NCBI GenBank assembly: GCA_026224775.1
Contig: JAMFRP010000019.1
Coordinates: 1 to 64,000 of the forward strand
Length of the DNA stretch: 64,000 nucleotides
Direction: 5' to 3'
Origin: Bacteroidota bacterium
Lineage (GTDB): Bacteria; Bacteroidota; Bacteroidia; Sphingobacteriales; Sphingobacteriaceae
The position numbers were made by a program, and so were the translations under genes. The notes beneath the pieces were generated by a model. It was not told the DNA's origin. It did no database searches and saw only the letters and a list, made by a program, of their open reading frames with translations. Shown one piece after another: positions 1-8,139 of this stretch (its first letter is position 1; each line of letters begins with the position of its first letter).

Positions 1-1424
1 ACTTTAGTGAATTCGTTAGGGTGATTAACTTTCTTAGACCATGAAAGGTCAGAGATGTGGATCAATCCGTCAATACCATCTTCAAGCTCAACAAACACAC
101 CAAAGTTGGTCATGTTTTTAACTGTAGCTATGTGTTGTGTACCAACAGCATAACGATCAGCAGCATTTTGCCAAGGATCAGGAGTTAATTGTTTAACACC
201 TAATGACATTTTGCGTTCGTCGCGGTCAAGAGTTAATACTTGTGCTTCGATCTCGTCGCCAACTTTAAGGAACTCCTGTGGATTGCGTAAGTTTTGAGAC
301 CATGACATTTCTGACACGTGGATCAAACCTTCAACACCCGGGATGATTTCTAAGAAAGCACCGTAATCAGCAACAGTAACTATTTTACCTTTTACTTTAG
401 AGCCAACCTGAATATCTTCAGTTAATGACTGCCAAGGGTGAGGAGTTAATTGTTTTAAGCCTAAAGCGATACGTTTTTTCTCATCATCAAAATCAAGAAC
501 AACAACGTTGATTTTTTGATCTAATGCTAATATTTCGCGTGGATGCTCTATGCGGCCCCAAGATATATCAGTAATGTGTAGTAAACCGTCAACACCACCT
601 AAGTCGATGAATACACCGAAATCTGTAATGTTTTTAACAGTACCTTCCAATACTTGTCCTTTTTCAAGGCGGGCAACAATTTCAGTTTTTTGGTTTTCTA
701 AATCGTCTTCAATCAGCACTTTGTGCGATACCACTACGTTTTTAAACTCGTGGTTGATTTTAACAACTTTGAATTCCATTGTTTTACCAACATACACATC
801 GTAATCCCTGATAGGTTTGATATCGATTTGTGAACCTGGTAAGAAGGCTTCAACGCCCATAATATCTACAATTAAACCACCTTTAGTTCTGCTCTTAACA
901 AAACCTGTGATGATCTCATCGTTATCTAAAGCTGAATTAATGCGCTCCCATGATTTTTGAGTTTTTGCGCGTTTGCGTGAAAGGACTAACTGACCGTTAG
1001 CATCTTCCTGCGATTCAACGAAAACCTCAACTGTGTCACCTACTTTAAGATCAGGTGTATCACGGAATTCAGAAACTGATACTAAACCGTCAGATTTAAA
1101 TCCTACGTTTAATACCACATCTTTACTGTTAACATTTACAACTGTACCGGTAATAATTTCACCTTTAGTGATAGAGCTGAAAGTTCCATCATAAAGTTTT
1201 TCCATTTTTTCACGATCGCTGTCGCTGTAATTGCCAAATTTCTTGTCATCTGCATCCCAATCGAAATCTGCATCGGGTGTAGTTGCAATTTGTGACTTGA
1301 TGTCTTCGATAGAGATTGAATCAGCCTCTGATTCAATAGTCTCTTTTTCTGCAGTAGCGGTAACTGTTCCCAGTTCAGCCTCTTTTGCTTTTAATTCTTT
1401 TTCTGCTTCTTGTTTTTTTGCCAT
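1..1424 (-). CDS. rpsA: 30S ribosomal protein S1, C-terminus cut by window edge
   Basis: Ribosomal protein S1 is the mRNA-binding protein of the small subunit. Translating the minus strand from the ATG at 1424 gives about 474 residues before the window ends. An acidic, lysine-rich N-terminus of about 70 residues (MAKKQEAEKE...) is followed by at least five consecutive S1/OB-fold repeats, recognisable by recurring GVFIDLGGVDGLLHI-, GAFLEIIPGVEGLIH- and GVFVELEDGIDGLIH-type segments. Bacteroidota S1 proteins are usually somewhat longer, so the sixth repeat probably lies beyond base 1. The start is supported by a short A/G-rich ribosome-binding stretch (AAGGAG) about 12 nt upstream and by a promoter and leader hairpin further up. 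Identity is very secure; only the C-terminus is missing. Confidence 0.97.
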   Translation of the reverse strand, partial: MAKKQEAEKELKAKEAELGTVTATAEKETIESEADSISIEDIKSQIATTPDADFDWDADDKKFGNYSDSDREKMEKLYDGTFSSITKGEIITGTVVNVNSKDVVLNVGFKSDGLVSVSEFRDTPDLKVGDTVEVFVESQEDANGQLVLSRKRAKTQKSWERINSALDNDEIITGFVKSRTKGGLIVDIMGVEAFLPGSQIDIKPIRDYDVYVGKTMEFKVVKINHEFKNVVVSHKVLIEDDLENQKTEIVARLEKGQVLEGTVKNITDFGVFIDLGGVDGLLHITDISWGRIEHPREILALDQKINVVVLDFDDEKKRIALGLKQLTPHPWQSLTEDIQVGSKVKGKIVTVADYGAFLEIIPGVEGLIHVSEMSWSQNLRNPQEFLKVGDEIEAQVLTLDRDERKMSLGVKQLTPDPWQNAADRYAVGTQHIATVKNMTNFGVFVELEDGIDGLIHISDLSWSKKVNHPNEFTK

Positions 1425-1444
1425 TAATTAATTTTTCTCCTTTT

Positions 1445-1494
1445 CCCAATTTTCTAATTGGGACTGCAAAGGTACGGATATAATTTAATTACAA
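1445..1494 (-). promoter_or_regulatory. rpsA promoter and leader hairpin
   Basis: Read on the minus strand, TTG (1494-1492), 17 nt, then TACCTTTG (1474-1467) fits the Bacteroidota promoter pattern TTG-N17-23-TAnnTTTG. Downstream the short leader contains CCCAATT-AGAA-AATTGGG, a perfect 7-bp hairpin with a 4-nt loop, ending just before the AAGGAG stretch ahead of the rpsA start. Translational autoregulation by S1 is an inference. Confidence 0.65.
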
Positions 1495-1595
1495 AAAAAT
1501 AAATTAACTGTTAATTGCTGATTTTAAGGGGTTTTACAGCTAATTTAGTAGAAAAATGCTAGATATAGACGTTTTTTAAACCAATGATTGGTAAT

Positions 1596-2015
1596 TTATT
1601 TCTTTTTCATAGTATAAACAAACCCGTAACCCTCTGTAGATGCTCCGCCATAAGTACTGATTATAAGACTTCCAGAAGTAAGCGTTTTAATACCATACGC
1701 TGTCGCGGCATTGTCTTCATTACGTTTAACATATAAGCTATCGCCTGTTATATGGTAGTTGCCATATAACAGTTCGCCATTGCTAAATTGCACGTCTTCG
1801 ACAAAGGTACCATTTGCATCAAATTCAAAATAACTTAGCGTATCAAGTTCTGGCGGAAAAACAGTACGATCAATTCCAGGACCGTAGTATTCCTGTTGTA
1901 CCCAATACCATTTACCTACAATATTGGTATTATAATTTGCAGGGTTGTTCTGATTTTTTTTGCATGAAGTAATGATCAAAAAAAAGGAAACGAGCAATAA
2001 TAAGGTATTCTTCAT
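1596..2015 (-). CDS. Small lipoprotein, lipocalin-like
   Basis: A 139-residue predicted lipoprotein. The N-terminus is a classic type II signal peptide: a hydrophobic stretch, then a lipobox ending at Cys18 (ITSC), followed by KKNQNN. The mature part is a short beta-rich domain (GKWYWVQQEYYGPG, FEFDANGTFVEDVQFSNG, YGNYHITGDSLYVKR) resembling the lipocalin-like/DUF4923-type extracytoplasmic proteins common in Bacteroidota. The GKWYWVQ opening and a late STYGGASTEGYGFVYTM strand fit such a barrel. No catalytic residues are visible and the function is unknown. It stands alone between rpsA and the next minus-strand gene. Confidence 0.75.
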   Translation of the reverse strand: MKNTLLLLVSFFLIITSCKKNQNNPANYNTNIVGKWYWVQQEYYGPGIDRTVFPPELDTLSYFEFDANGTFVEDVQFSNGELLYGNYHITGDSLYVKRNEDNAATAYGIKTLTSGSLIISTYGGASTEGYGFVYTMKKK

Positions 2016-2085
2016 TTTAAGATTTTAGGAGCCCTAAAATATGATTTTTAACTAATATTTCGTTGTTTATGGACTAAAAGGTTGG

Positions 2086-2757
2086 TCAACTGTGGTTTAA
2101 CTGACTATCAATCCTGTCGAAAATCTGCATAAAACTATCGTATATATGTTCACGATACCCTACCACTACATCATTAATAGCAGCTTCGTGTTCATCTGTA
2201 AATGGGTCTTTCCATACCCGCATGCAGATACGTTTTAAGGCATACGCTATTTTAGGTGTTTCGGAGTAGGTATGCAAATAACCATCGCGTTTAAAGCCAT
2301 CAAAAAAGCGAAAGAATTTGGTGCTGTCCTTCAATCCGGCAAAAGTTAAAAACTCCTGAATCACCTCATGCTCACATCCGTTTAGATGCTCGTAAAAATC
2401 ATGTGCTGTTATTTTATTAGTGGTAATCAGCAGGTTGTCTAATATCAACTCCAAAGCAATATGACCTAAGAAAAAAGGCTTAACAGGCGAGCCTTCAATA
2501 ACCGGTGTTAACAGCTTTTTAAGCTCATGAGAATGTGTAAGGAAGAACTCGGATGAATGAAAATAACGATCTACCTCCAAATGCTTATTCCATCCTTTGG
2601 TAATGGAGTTTACTTTTTCGTTTTGGTGATGGAGCTTTTCGGGGTGTAACACTATTGTTTTATCGGCATTTTTGAGCAAGTCGGGCAGCACTATCCCCAG
2701 TATGTGGTAACAGTTGGTGTCGTTGCGGTCAAAGTAAAAATGAGATAAAAAATTCAT
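2086..2757 (-). CDS. ACP phosphodiesterase-like (DUF479/AcpH family) protein
   Basis: This 223-residue protein begins MNFLSHFYFDR, close to the MNFLAHLxLA opening of acyl-carrier-protein phosphodiesterase AcpH, which removes 4'-phosphopantetheine from ACP. Further resemblances are an early GIVLPDLL segment in place of GNLLADFV, a conserved-looking LEVDRYFHSSEFF region where AcpH has IHxHRxID, and a helical histidine/aspartate-rich body (HIALELILDN). The family uses an HD-like metal site, but the exact ligands cannot be assigned without alignment. Length is close to the family (about 190-200 residues). It is likely a divergent Bacteroidota branch, so activity on ACP should not be assumed. It is divergent from tyrS, sharing the 118-bp region between them. 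Confidence 0.6.
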   Translation of the reverse strand: MNFLSHFYFDRNDTNCYHILGIVLPDLLKNADKTIVLHPEKLHHQNEKVNSITKGWNKHLEVDRYFHSSEFFLTHSHELKKLLTPVIEGSPVKPFFLGHIALELILDNLLITTNKITAHDFYEHLNGCEHEVIQEFLTFAGLKDSTKFFRFFDGFKRDGYLHTYSETPKIAYALKRICMRVWKDPFTDEHEAAINDVVVGYREHIYDSFMQIFDRIDSQLNHS

Positions 2758-2838
2758 AATGCTGATAGCTCAATATACGGAAAATAATATTAGCTGAGAG
2801 TTAACCACGCCAAAAAAATAGATTTTACACTATTCTGT

Positions 2839-2846
2839 TATATTTG
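2839..2846 (+). promoter_or_regulatory. Candidate -7 box for tyrS
   Basis: TATATTTG matches TAnnTTTG and lies 29 bp before the tyrS ATG. No convincing TTG is seen at -33, so the call rests on the -7 box and its position in a divergent intergenic region. Confidence 0.45.
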
Positions 2847-2875
2847 CAACCGTTTAAAAGGATAGAAAATATACG

Positions 2876-4159
2876 ATGAACTTTGTTGAAGAATTACGCT
2901 GGAGAGGCATGCTGCATGATATTATGCCCGGAACCGAAGACTTGTTAAATAAAGGTATGGTTGCCGGTTATATAGGTTTTGACCCAACTGCCGATTCGCT
3001 GCATGTGGGTAGTCTGGCGCAGATCATGACTATGATACACTTTCAACGTGCAGGGCATAAGCCATTTGCATTGGTTGGTGGCGCTACGGGTATGGTGGGA
3101 GATCCTTCAGGGAAATCTGCTGAACGTAATTTATTATCCGAAGATGTATTACAGCTTAATTTAGCCGGGATACAAAAGCAATTGGAGAAATTCCTGGATT
3201 TTAACAGCGGTTCCAATAGTGCCGAGATGGTTAATAACTACGACTGGTTTAAAGAGTTTTCTTTCCTGAATTTTATACGTGATGTAGGTAAGCATATTAC
3301 GGTTAACTACATGATGGCCAAAGATTCGGTTAAGAACCGGATAAATGGTGATACAGGTATGTCGTTTACGGAATTCACTTATCAGTTAGTACAGGGTTAC
3401 GACTTTTACTATTTGTGGAAGAATAAAAACTGCGTATTACAAATGGGGGGAAGCGATCAATGGGGTAATATTGTTACCGGTACTGAGCTGATCCGCCGTA
3501 AAGATGCGGGTGAGGCTTATGCCTTGACTACCCAGTTGATCAAAAAATCTGATGGTACTAAATTCGGTAAAACTGAAGGTGGTAATATCTGGCTTGATCC
3601 TGCTAAAACATCGCCTTATAAATTCTATCAATTTTGGTTGAATACCAGCGATGCTGATGCCAAGACTTACATCAGGATATTTACTTTATTTGATGAGGAA
3701 ACCATCAAAGCTTTAGAAGTTGAGCAAGATGCCGCCCCCCATCTGCGCACGCTACAAAAAGGGTTAGCTAAGGATATTACTATAAGGGTGCATGGTGAGG
3801 CTGAATATGAAAAAGCGATCAAATCATCTGATTTCCTATTTGGAAATACCGGGATTGAATTTTTGAATGAACTGAACAATGATGAAGTGATTGGTATTTT
3901 TGAAGGTGTGCCGAATTTTACCCTTGCTGCCAGTGAGTTTGAAGCAGGCATAAATGCTACTGAATTATTGGCTGGTAAAACAGCCGTGTTTGCCTCAAAA
4001 GGCGAAGCTAAAAAAATGATACAAGGTGGTGGTGTTGCTATCAACAAACAAAAAATAGGAACTGCCGAGGATGTATATCAAGCTGATAGCCTGATCAATG
4101 GTAAATTCCTGGTAGCACAAAAGGGAAAGAAGAATTATTTTTTAATTATTGTAGAATAA
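2876..4159 (+). CDS. tyrS: Tyrosine--tRNA ligase
   Basis: Class I aminoacyl-tRNA synthetase charging tRNA-Tyr in the cytoplasm. The 427-residue product matches bacterial TyrRS length (about 420-430). The Rossmann catalytic core carries the HIGH-type signature as HVGS (His43, after GFDPTADSL). The [14 protein letters not shown] segment, the [10 protein letters not shown] tyrosine-site motif and a KFGKT version of KMSKS near residue 229 are all present. The C-terminal 80 or so residues ([22 protein letters not shown]...) form an S4-type RNA-binding domain. The ATG lies 29 bp after a TATATTTG box and gives the standard [12 protein letters not shown] start. Single-gene unit; the toxin-antitoxin pair starts 37 bp later with its own promoter. 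Confidence 0.97.
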   Translation: MNFVEELRWRGMLHDIMPGTEDLLNKGMVAGYIGFDPTADSLHVGSLAQIMTMIHFQRAGHKPFALVGGATGMVGDPSGKSAERNLLSEDVLQLNLAGIQKQLEKFLDFNSGSNSAEMVNNYDWFKEFSFLNFIRDVGKHITVNYMMAKDSVKNRINGDTGMSFTEFTYQLVQGYDFYYLWKNKNCVLQMGGSDQWGNIVTGTELIRRKDAGEAYALTTQLIKKSDGTKFGKTEGGNIWLDPAKTSPYKFYQFWLNTSDADAKTYIRIFTLFDEETIKALEVEQDAAPHLRTLQKGLAKDITIRVHGEAEYEKAIKSSDFLFGNTGIEFLNELNNDEVIGIFEGVPNFTLAASEFEAGINATELLAGKTAVFASKGEAKKMIQGGGVAINKQKIGTAEDVYQADSLINGKFLVAQKGKKNYFLIIVE

Positions 4160-4160
4160 T

Positions 4161-4204
4161 TTGATATTACGACAAATTGTATTTATTTTTGGATAAATGT
4201 CGTA
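4161..4204 (+). promoter_or_regulatory. Promoter and candidate operator of the RES/Xre operon
   Basis: TTG (4161-4163), a 20-nt spacer and TATTTTTG (4184-4191) form a good Bacteroidota promoter only 5 bp before the antitoxin ATG (4197), so the transcript could be nearly leaderless. An inverted repeat, TACGACA (4168-4174) and TGTCGTA (4198-4204), straddles the -7 box and overlaps the start codon. It is a natural candidate for autorepression by the antitoxin; binding is inferred. Confidence 0.55.
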
Positions 4205-4691
4205 CAAAAAGAAACATATTGAGCCATCTACCGTTAATGAACCTATGAGCATGTATGTTACTCAGGGTTCAAATAACCCTTTTTATGGTTTATTAAGCGG
4301 TATAAAGCCTATAAGTCTTTCTACTGATTTTAGTGTTGTGCAGCTTACAAGGCAGGGTTTGCCTAAAAACGTTTTGTTGTCGTTAGCTAAAAAAATATCA
4401 TTAACTATTCAGGAGTTAGCCAATATTATGCACATATCTGAGCGTACATTACAGCGCTATGATGATGATGCCATTATAAAAGCTGAATATGCCGAAAAGG
4501 GTATTGAACTTGCCCGTCTTTATACCCGTGGAAATGAAATATTTGGTTCCATTGATAAGTTTAAACTTTGGATTAGAACCCCAAGCGTAATTTTCAATGG
4601 TGAATCCCCTTTATCTCTTTTAGATACATCAGCAGGTTTTGATATGGTGTTTACTGAATTGGGTCGTATTGAGCACGGTATTTTTGCTTAA
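4197..4691 (+). CDS. Xre/MbcA/ParS-type antitoxin (DUF2384)
   Basis: Antitoxin of a type II RES/Xre toxin-antitoxin pair, 164 residues. An N-terminal variable part of about 50 residues is followed by an Xre-like helix-turn-helix (KKISLTIQELANIMHISERTLQRY). The C-terminal toxin-binding DUF2384/MbcA domain carries the typical sequence LARLYTRGNEIFGSIDKFKLWIRTP, with NGESPLSLLDTSAGFDMV near the end. Known family members bind and neutralise the RES toxin and repress their own promoter as hetero-oligomers. It is separated from the toxin by only 3 bp, consistent with one mRNA. The ATG at 4197 is the first in frame after the promoter. Confidence 0.9.
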   Translation: MSYKKKHIEPSTVNEPMSMYVTQGSNNPFYGLLSGIKPISLSTDFSVVQLTRQGLPKNVLLSLAKKISLTIQELANIMHISERTLQRYDDDAIIKAEYAEKGIELARLYTRGNEIFGSIDKFKLWIRTPSVIFNGESPLSLLDTSAGFDMVFTELGRIEHGIFA

Positions 4692-4694
4692 TTC

Positions 4695-5147
4695 ATGATT
4701 CTTTATCGTATTGCCAAATGTATGTATGCCGGTGATTTAAGCGGCGCAGGAGCAAGGCTGTATGGTGGTAGATGGAATAGTTTAGGAAAACCAATGGTTT
4801 ACCTGGCATCAACCAGATCATTGGCTATGTTGGAGGTGCTGGTGCATCTATCGCCAACTACATTCCCGGGGGATTTTTGTATAGCTGAGATTGAAGTGCC
4901 TGATGATAGTATAAAAGTATTACCAATTAAGGAACTACCCACCAACTGGCAGGATATTCTGCCGCCGAGGGAACTGAAAAACATAGGGGATGACTTTTTA
5001 AAACAGCAAGTATCCTTGTTATTGAAAGTCCCCTCGGCTATTGTAGCCGAGGAGTTTAATTATTTGCTGAACCCTTTACACCCGGCCATATCAAAAGTTA
5101 AATTGATTAAACAACTTCCTTTTAATTTCGACCAGCGACTGGTTTAA
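4695..5147 (+). CDS. RES-domain toxin (NAD+-degrading family)
   Basis: Toxin partner of the preceding Xre antitoxin, 150 residues, the usual size for RES proteins. The family (for example MbcT) kills or arrests cells by degrading NAD+. The fold signatures are visible: YRI at the N-terminus, ARLYGGRWNSLG with Arg21 and Arg26, VYLASTRSLAMLEVLVH with Tyr36 and Glu47, and VPSAIVAEEFNYLLNP with Ser114. The conserved Arg, Glu and Ser that name the family are therefore retained, and the toxin appears intact. The gene follows the antitoxin by 3 bp, which suggests coupled expression. The downstream gene is convergent. Confidence 0.9.
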   Translation: MILYRIAKCMYAGDLSGAGARLYGGRWNSLGKPMVYLASTRSLAMLEVLVHLSPTTFPGDFCIAEIEVPDDSIKVLPIKELPTNWQDILPPRELKNIGDDFLKQQVSLLLKVPSAIVAEEFNYLLNPLHPAISKVKLIKQLPFNFDQRLV

Positions 5148-5156
5148 TCCTTTTGC

Positions 5157-5819
5157 TTATAAATCGCTTAACAAATCCAGTTTCTTGGCGTTGTATTCTT
5201 CCTGTGATATTAAACCATTATCAAACAGAGTCCTTAATTTTTTAAGTTTCTCAGTTAATTCATCAGGTTTTGGTGCTACAGCAACAGGCTCTTCGTGAAC
5301 TACCGGAGGGGCTGCTACTACAGGTGTCGGTTGCGCTACCGGTTGCTGATAAGGCGAGAATGCTGACGGCGATTCAAACTGCATAGCGCCCGATTCTGCA
5401 CGTTTTTCTTCCAAATCGCGTAGGCGACGAGCCTCACGCTCTTCTTCCTTACGTTCCTGCGCGTATTGATATAGTTTACGGGCTTGTACTTTTGGTAGAT
5501 AATCAACACCCATCTCGGCACCGTTGGTGGTTTTTACGCTGAATATAGCGCCGATTATTTCTTCCTTTGTGAATACATCTACAATATCTTTCCAAACAAA
5601 ATCAACAAATTTGATAGACAGGCCCAGGTTTGCCGGGGTGAAAAACAAAATGCGTTTGTTGGTTATAGCGATGCAATCAGGCAGAATGTTTACCAGTGGT
5701 TTTTTTTGAACCGCGATGTATAATATTTCTTCGCCAGATGAAAGCAGGTCGTTTAGTCGGGAGTATACTTTCTCTACTGTTTTCGGATCCTGCTCGTCGT
5801 TCAAAAATTTCTCAATCAT
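5157..5819 (-). CDS. PH-domain protein with SHOCT tail
   Basis: A 220-residue cytoplasmic protein with no signal peptide. Residues about 1-135 form a bacterial pleckstrin-homology-like domain (EEILYIAVQKKPLVN, CIAITNKRILFFTP, VWKDIVDVFTKEEIIG, FSVKTTNGAEMGVDYLPK). Then come a charged coiled-coil-like stretch rich in Glu and Arg (about 138-160), a Pro/Ala/Val-rich linker (about 170-200), and a C-terminal SHOCT module (LKKLRTLFDNGLISQEEYNAKK). The PH plus SHOCT combination is common but its biochemical role is undefined; oligomerisation or membrane/protein docking is usually assumed. Convergent with the RES toxin, only 9 bp apart. Confidence 0.85.
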   Translation of the reverse strand: MIEKFLNDEQDPKTVEKVYSRLNDLLSSGEEILYIAVQKKPLVNILPDCIAITNKRILFFTPANLGLSIKFVDFVWKDIVDVFTKEEIIGAIFSVKTTNGAEMGVDYLPKVQARKLYQYAQERKEEEREARRLRDLEEKRAESGAMQFESPSAFSPYQQPVAQPTPVVAAPPVVHEEPVAVAPKPDELTEKLKKLRTLFDNGLISQEEYNAKKLDLLSDL

Positions 5820-5877
5820 ATGTATGGTTGTTTAATGAGGCAAATTTAATAATATTATGTTATTTACAGGTTAAGTT

Positions 5878-6861
5878 TTATGCTATCAGCAAATTACAGC
5901 CGCGTATGTCGGCGTTGTCAAACCTTCCGAGTACCTCAAAGCTACCATCATCATAAACCCTGCCAAGATCCTGCGTAGCTAAAAACGAGCACGAGTTCAT
6001 ATTCGCCAGGTCGATAATATTTATACCGCCAGCTTTGCCATCCTGCATTAGCGTCACCGGGTCGTTGGTATCACGGGTGATGATACGCATCCACGGGGGG
6101 CAATTGAATATCCCATCGCCTTTAGAGTAAGCCTGTGATAACAGCTCTGTCATCCCATATTCCGAATGTATAGCATCCACCCCAAAACCTTTTGTTAAAA
6201 TGTCGTGTAGCTCCTCGCGGATCATTTCCTTTCTACGGCCTTTCATGCCGCCGGTTTCCATTACGATCAATTCGGGGAAATCAATCTGATACTGCTCCAC
6301 AAAATCCAACAGTGCGAAGGTTACGCCCATGAGTAGGGTAGGCTTGTTGTTCTCCTGCTGTTTTTTAAGCTGATTATATAGCTCCTCATGGTTATACAAA
6401 TAAAAGCCGCTATCCGCATTGTCAGATTGTTTGATCAAATCCTCCGCCATATAGATCAACGACGATCCCTCGCGCTCTAAATAGGCGGGTAGGAGTGCCA
6501 GTATCGTATAATCCCTAATATCGCCATAAAACAACTTAAAGGCCTTGCGAAAACTTTCCACATACCAACTCACATCCGTAACAGGGTGGCGGCTGGTGAT
6601 CAGCCCTGTAGTGCCCGAGCTGGTGAAGGTAACTTGCACAGCATCGGTATTACTTACTACCGTGTGCGACTTAAAAAATTCTATAGGTAAAAAAGGGAGC
6701 TGCGCCACCTGCTTAACACTGTCAATGTCAACCTTCAATCCCTTAATAAACTCCCGGTAAACAGCGCAGTTTTGTGCCTGGTGGCGAAATAGCTGCAAAG
6801 CGGCATCAGCAAATTGCTCACCGTTATTAATACCGAATATCTGCTGCTTGCTTATGGTCAT
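5878..6861 (-). CDS. LuxE-domain acyl-protein synthetase-like enzyme
   Basis: A 327-residue member of the adenylate-forming superfamily most like LuxE, the acyl-protein synthetase that activates fatty acids with ATP. The phosphate-binding loop SSGTTGLITSRH is at residues 81-92. Further core segments are VMETGGMKGRR, SEYGMTELLSQAY and TQDLGRVYDDGSFEVLGRFDNADIRGCNLLI. The fold is complete at the C-terminus, but there is no large AMP-ligase C-terminal domain, as is normal for LuxE. No luxC, luxD or luciferase gene is nearby, so bioluminescence is not implied. In Bacteroidota such orphan genes are usually annotated acyl transferase; the substrate is unknown. Confidence 0.8.
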   Translation of the reverse strand: MTISKQQIFGINNGEQFADAALQLFRHQAQNCAVYREFIKGLKVDIDSVKQVAQLPFLPIEFFKSHTVVSNTDAVQVTFTSSGTTGLITSRHPVTDVSWYVESFRKAFKLFYGDIRDYTILALLPAYLEREGSSLIYMAEDLIKQSDNADSGFYLYNHEELYNQLKKQQENNKPTLLMGVTFALLDFVEQYQIDFPELIVMETGGMKGRRKEMIREELHDILTKGFGVDAIHSEYGMTELLSQAYSKGDGIFNCPPWMRIITRDTNDPVTLMQDGKAGGINIIDLANMNSCSFLATQDLGRVYDDGSFEVLGRFDNADIRGCNLLIA

Positions 6862-6969
6862 ACTGCTGCAAATATAACCATGGTAGTTATAGTTTTGTGC
6901 GATTTTTGAAACAACTCAACATTTCAGGGGTTTATCCAAATACATCTATAAACACAACATACTATCACC

Positions 6970-7641
6970 ATGAAAACATTAAAATTATTATGCATGCCCC
7001 TGCTACTAAGCATATTTATAGTAATGGCATCAGCAACCGACGCAAGTAAGGAGACCGAGCGCATCCACTCAGCCACCAACGTGATCAGAGATTTTGGTAA
7101 GATGAAGGAAAGCATCCCGCATGACCTGATTGCCGAATACAACGGTATCGTCATCATCCCGCACCTGATTAATGCGGGTTTAGGCATTGGCGGCTTACGC
7201 GGTAAAGGCGTGGCCCTGGTGAAACTGCCTAACGGCAAATGGAGCGACCCTGTGTTTGTTACCCTTACAGGCGGCAGCATTGGCTTGCAGATAGGCGTAC
7301 AATCAACCGATTTGGTGTTGGTTTTCCGTCACAAAGGTGCTTTGGCTAAGGTTAAAAATGGCGACTTCACCCTTGGTGGCGACGTATCTGTTGCAGCCGG
7401 ACCGGTTGGTCGCAGCTCATCTGCCAGTACAGATTATAAACTTCAAGCCGAAGTTTACTCCTACTCACGCAGCCGTGGCCTGTTTGCAGGCATCACCCTG
7501 CATGGCTCAAACCTGGCTATCGACAAATCTGCCGACCACAAATTTTACGGTCACGACCTAAGCTCTGCTGATATATTTGAAATCGGCACCAGCACTACCG
7601 AAGGTGTAGTAGGCCTTAAAGAAGCTATCAGCCACTTGTAG
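6970..7641 (+). CDS. Exported SYLF-domain (YSC84-like) lipid-binding protein
   Basis: A 223-residue protein with an N-terminal Sec signal peptide (MKTLKLLCMPLLLSIFIV, cleavage near residue 22). The rest is a SYLF/YSC84 domain: HSATNVIRDFGKMKESIPHDLIA, then YNGIVIIPHLINAGLGIGGLRGKG, FVTLTGGSIGLQIGVQSTDLVLVF and SVAAGPVGRSSSASTDYK, ending with YSYSRSRGLFAGITLHGSNLAID. Family members bind phosphoinositides in eukaryotes; bacterial ones are periplasmic or outer-membrane proteins of unknown role. A strong terminator follows 30 bp after the stop, so this is a single-gene transcript. Confidence 0.9.
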   Translation: MKTLKLLCMPLLLSIFIVMASATDASKETERIHSATNVIRDFGKMKESIPHDLIAEYNGIVIIPHLINAGLGIGGLRGKGVALVKLPNGKWSDPVFVTLTGGSIGLQIGVQSTDLVLVFRHKGALAKVKNGDFTLGGDVSVAAGPVGRSSSASTDYKLQAEVYSYSRSRGLFAGITLHGSNLAIDKSADHKFYGHDLSSADIFEIGTSTTEGVVGLKEAISHL

Positions 7642-7671
7642 GCATGTTTAGTTTTAAGTTTTAAATCCAAC

Positions 7672-7697
7672 AAAGCCCTGCTGCAAAGCGGGGCTTT
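7672..7697 (+). terminator. Rho-independent-type terminator after the SYLF gene
   Basis: AAAGCCCTGC and GCGGGGCTTT form a 10-bp stem (one T-G wobble) with a TGCAAA loop, followed by TTGTGTTTGT. It lies 30 bp after the SYLF stop codon. Confidence 0.7.
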
Positions 7698-7751
7698 TGT
7701 GTTTGTACTGTACCGCGGTACAAATGGAACAGTTGGTACACTTTTCGCTCC

Positions 7752-7915
7752 AAAAACGCCCTAAAAAGCACCGAAAACGTGGTTTTTACATCCGTTTTAA
7801 ACCATTTTTACACCTGTTTTAGCCCCAAAAACAACATTTTTTAGCCTGATTTTGCCCAAAAATGGCTGCTTTTTGCCGCTTTTTAGCCCGTTTTTATCCG
7901 AAAAGGCCACTTTTT
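7752..7915. other. Phased A/T tracts, predicted curved DNA
   Basis: Sixteen runs of four to six A or T follow one another with centres near 7754, 7765, 7775, 7785, 7796, 7807, 7818, 7829, 7839, 7851, 7860, 7872, 7882, 7893, 7902 and 7913. The mean spacing is about 10.6 bp, one helical turn. GC-rich spacers (for example GCCCG, GGCCAC) separate them. Tracts in phase with the helix are the textbook cause of intrinsic DNA curvature. The observation is direct; the biological role is unknown. Confidence 0.75.
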
Positions 7916-8024
7916 GCACCAATTGAATACCCGAATTGTACCAAACTGAAACACCTGATTTGATATGGGGCATTCCCACCTCGGGGCGGGGCAGGATGAT
8001 GGGGTTTAACAGATGATCTAATGT

Positions 8025-8080
8025 CTAAACCCCTCCCTGTCGCTTCACATCCGACCGAATCCCTCCCCCTGGGAGGGAAT
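8025..8080 (-). repeat. Bipartite hairpin repeat, TCCCTCCC type
   Basis: On the minus strand: a hairpin TCCCTCCC...GGGAGGGA, a linker of about 22 nt, then AGGGAGGGGTTTAG. Same plan (hairpin, linker, G-rich tail repeating the hairpin's 3' arm) as the CCCCTC family elsewhere. A related copy lies at 39970-40004. Confidence 0.6.
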
Positions 8081-8131
8081 AAAAACGGAAGTGCAGTCTA
8101 TGGAACCCCTAATTAACTAATCTCTAATTAC

Positions 8132-8139
8132 TATCTTTG
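8132..8139 (+). promoter_or_regulatory. -7 box directly before the engB start
   Basis: TATCTTTG matches TAnnTTTG and ends 4 bp before the engB ATG at 8144. If used, transcription would begin at or next to the start codon, giving a leaderless mRNA. No clear TTG -33 box is seen. Confidence 0.45.

Noticed and set aside
5878..6861. A bioluminescence operon around the LuxE protein
   Set aside because: No luxC, luxD, luxA or luxB homologue is present nearby.
7797..7979. A 60-codon open frame on the minus strand across the A/T tracts
   Set aside because: Its residues follow the 10-11-bp tract pattern, it has no homologue I recognise and no start context; the phased tracts explain it better.
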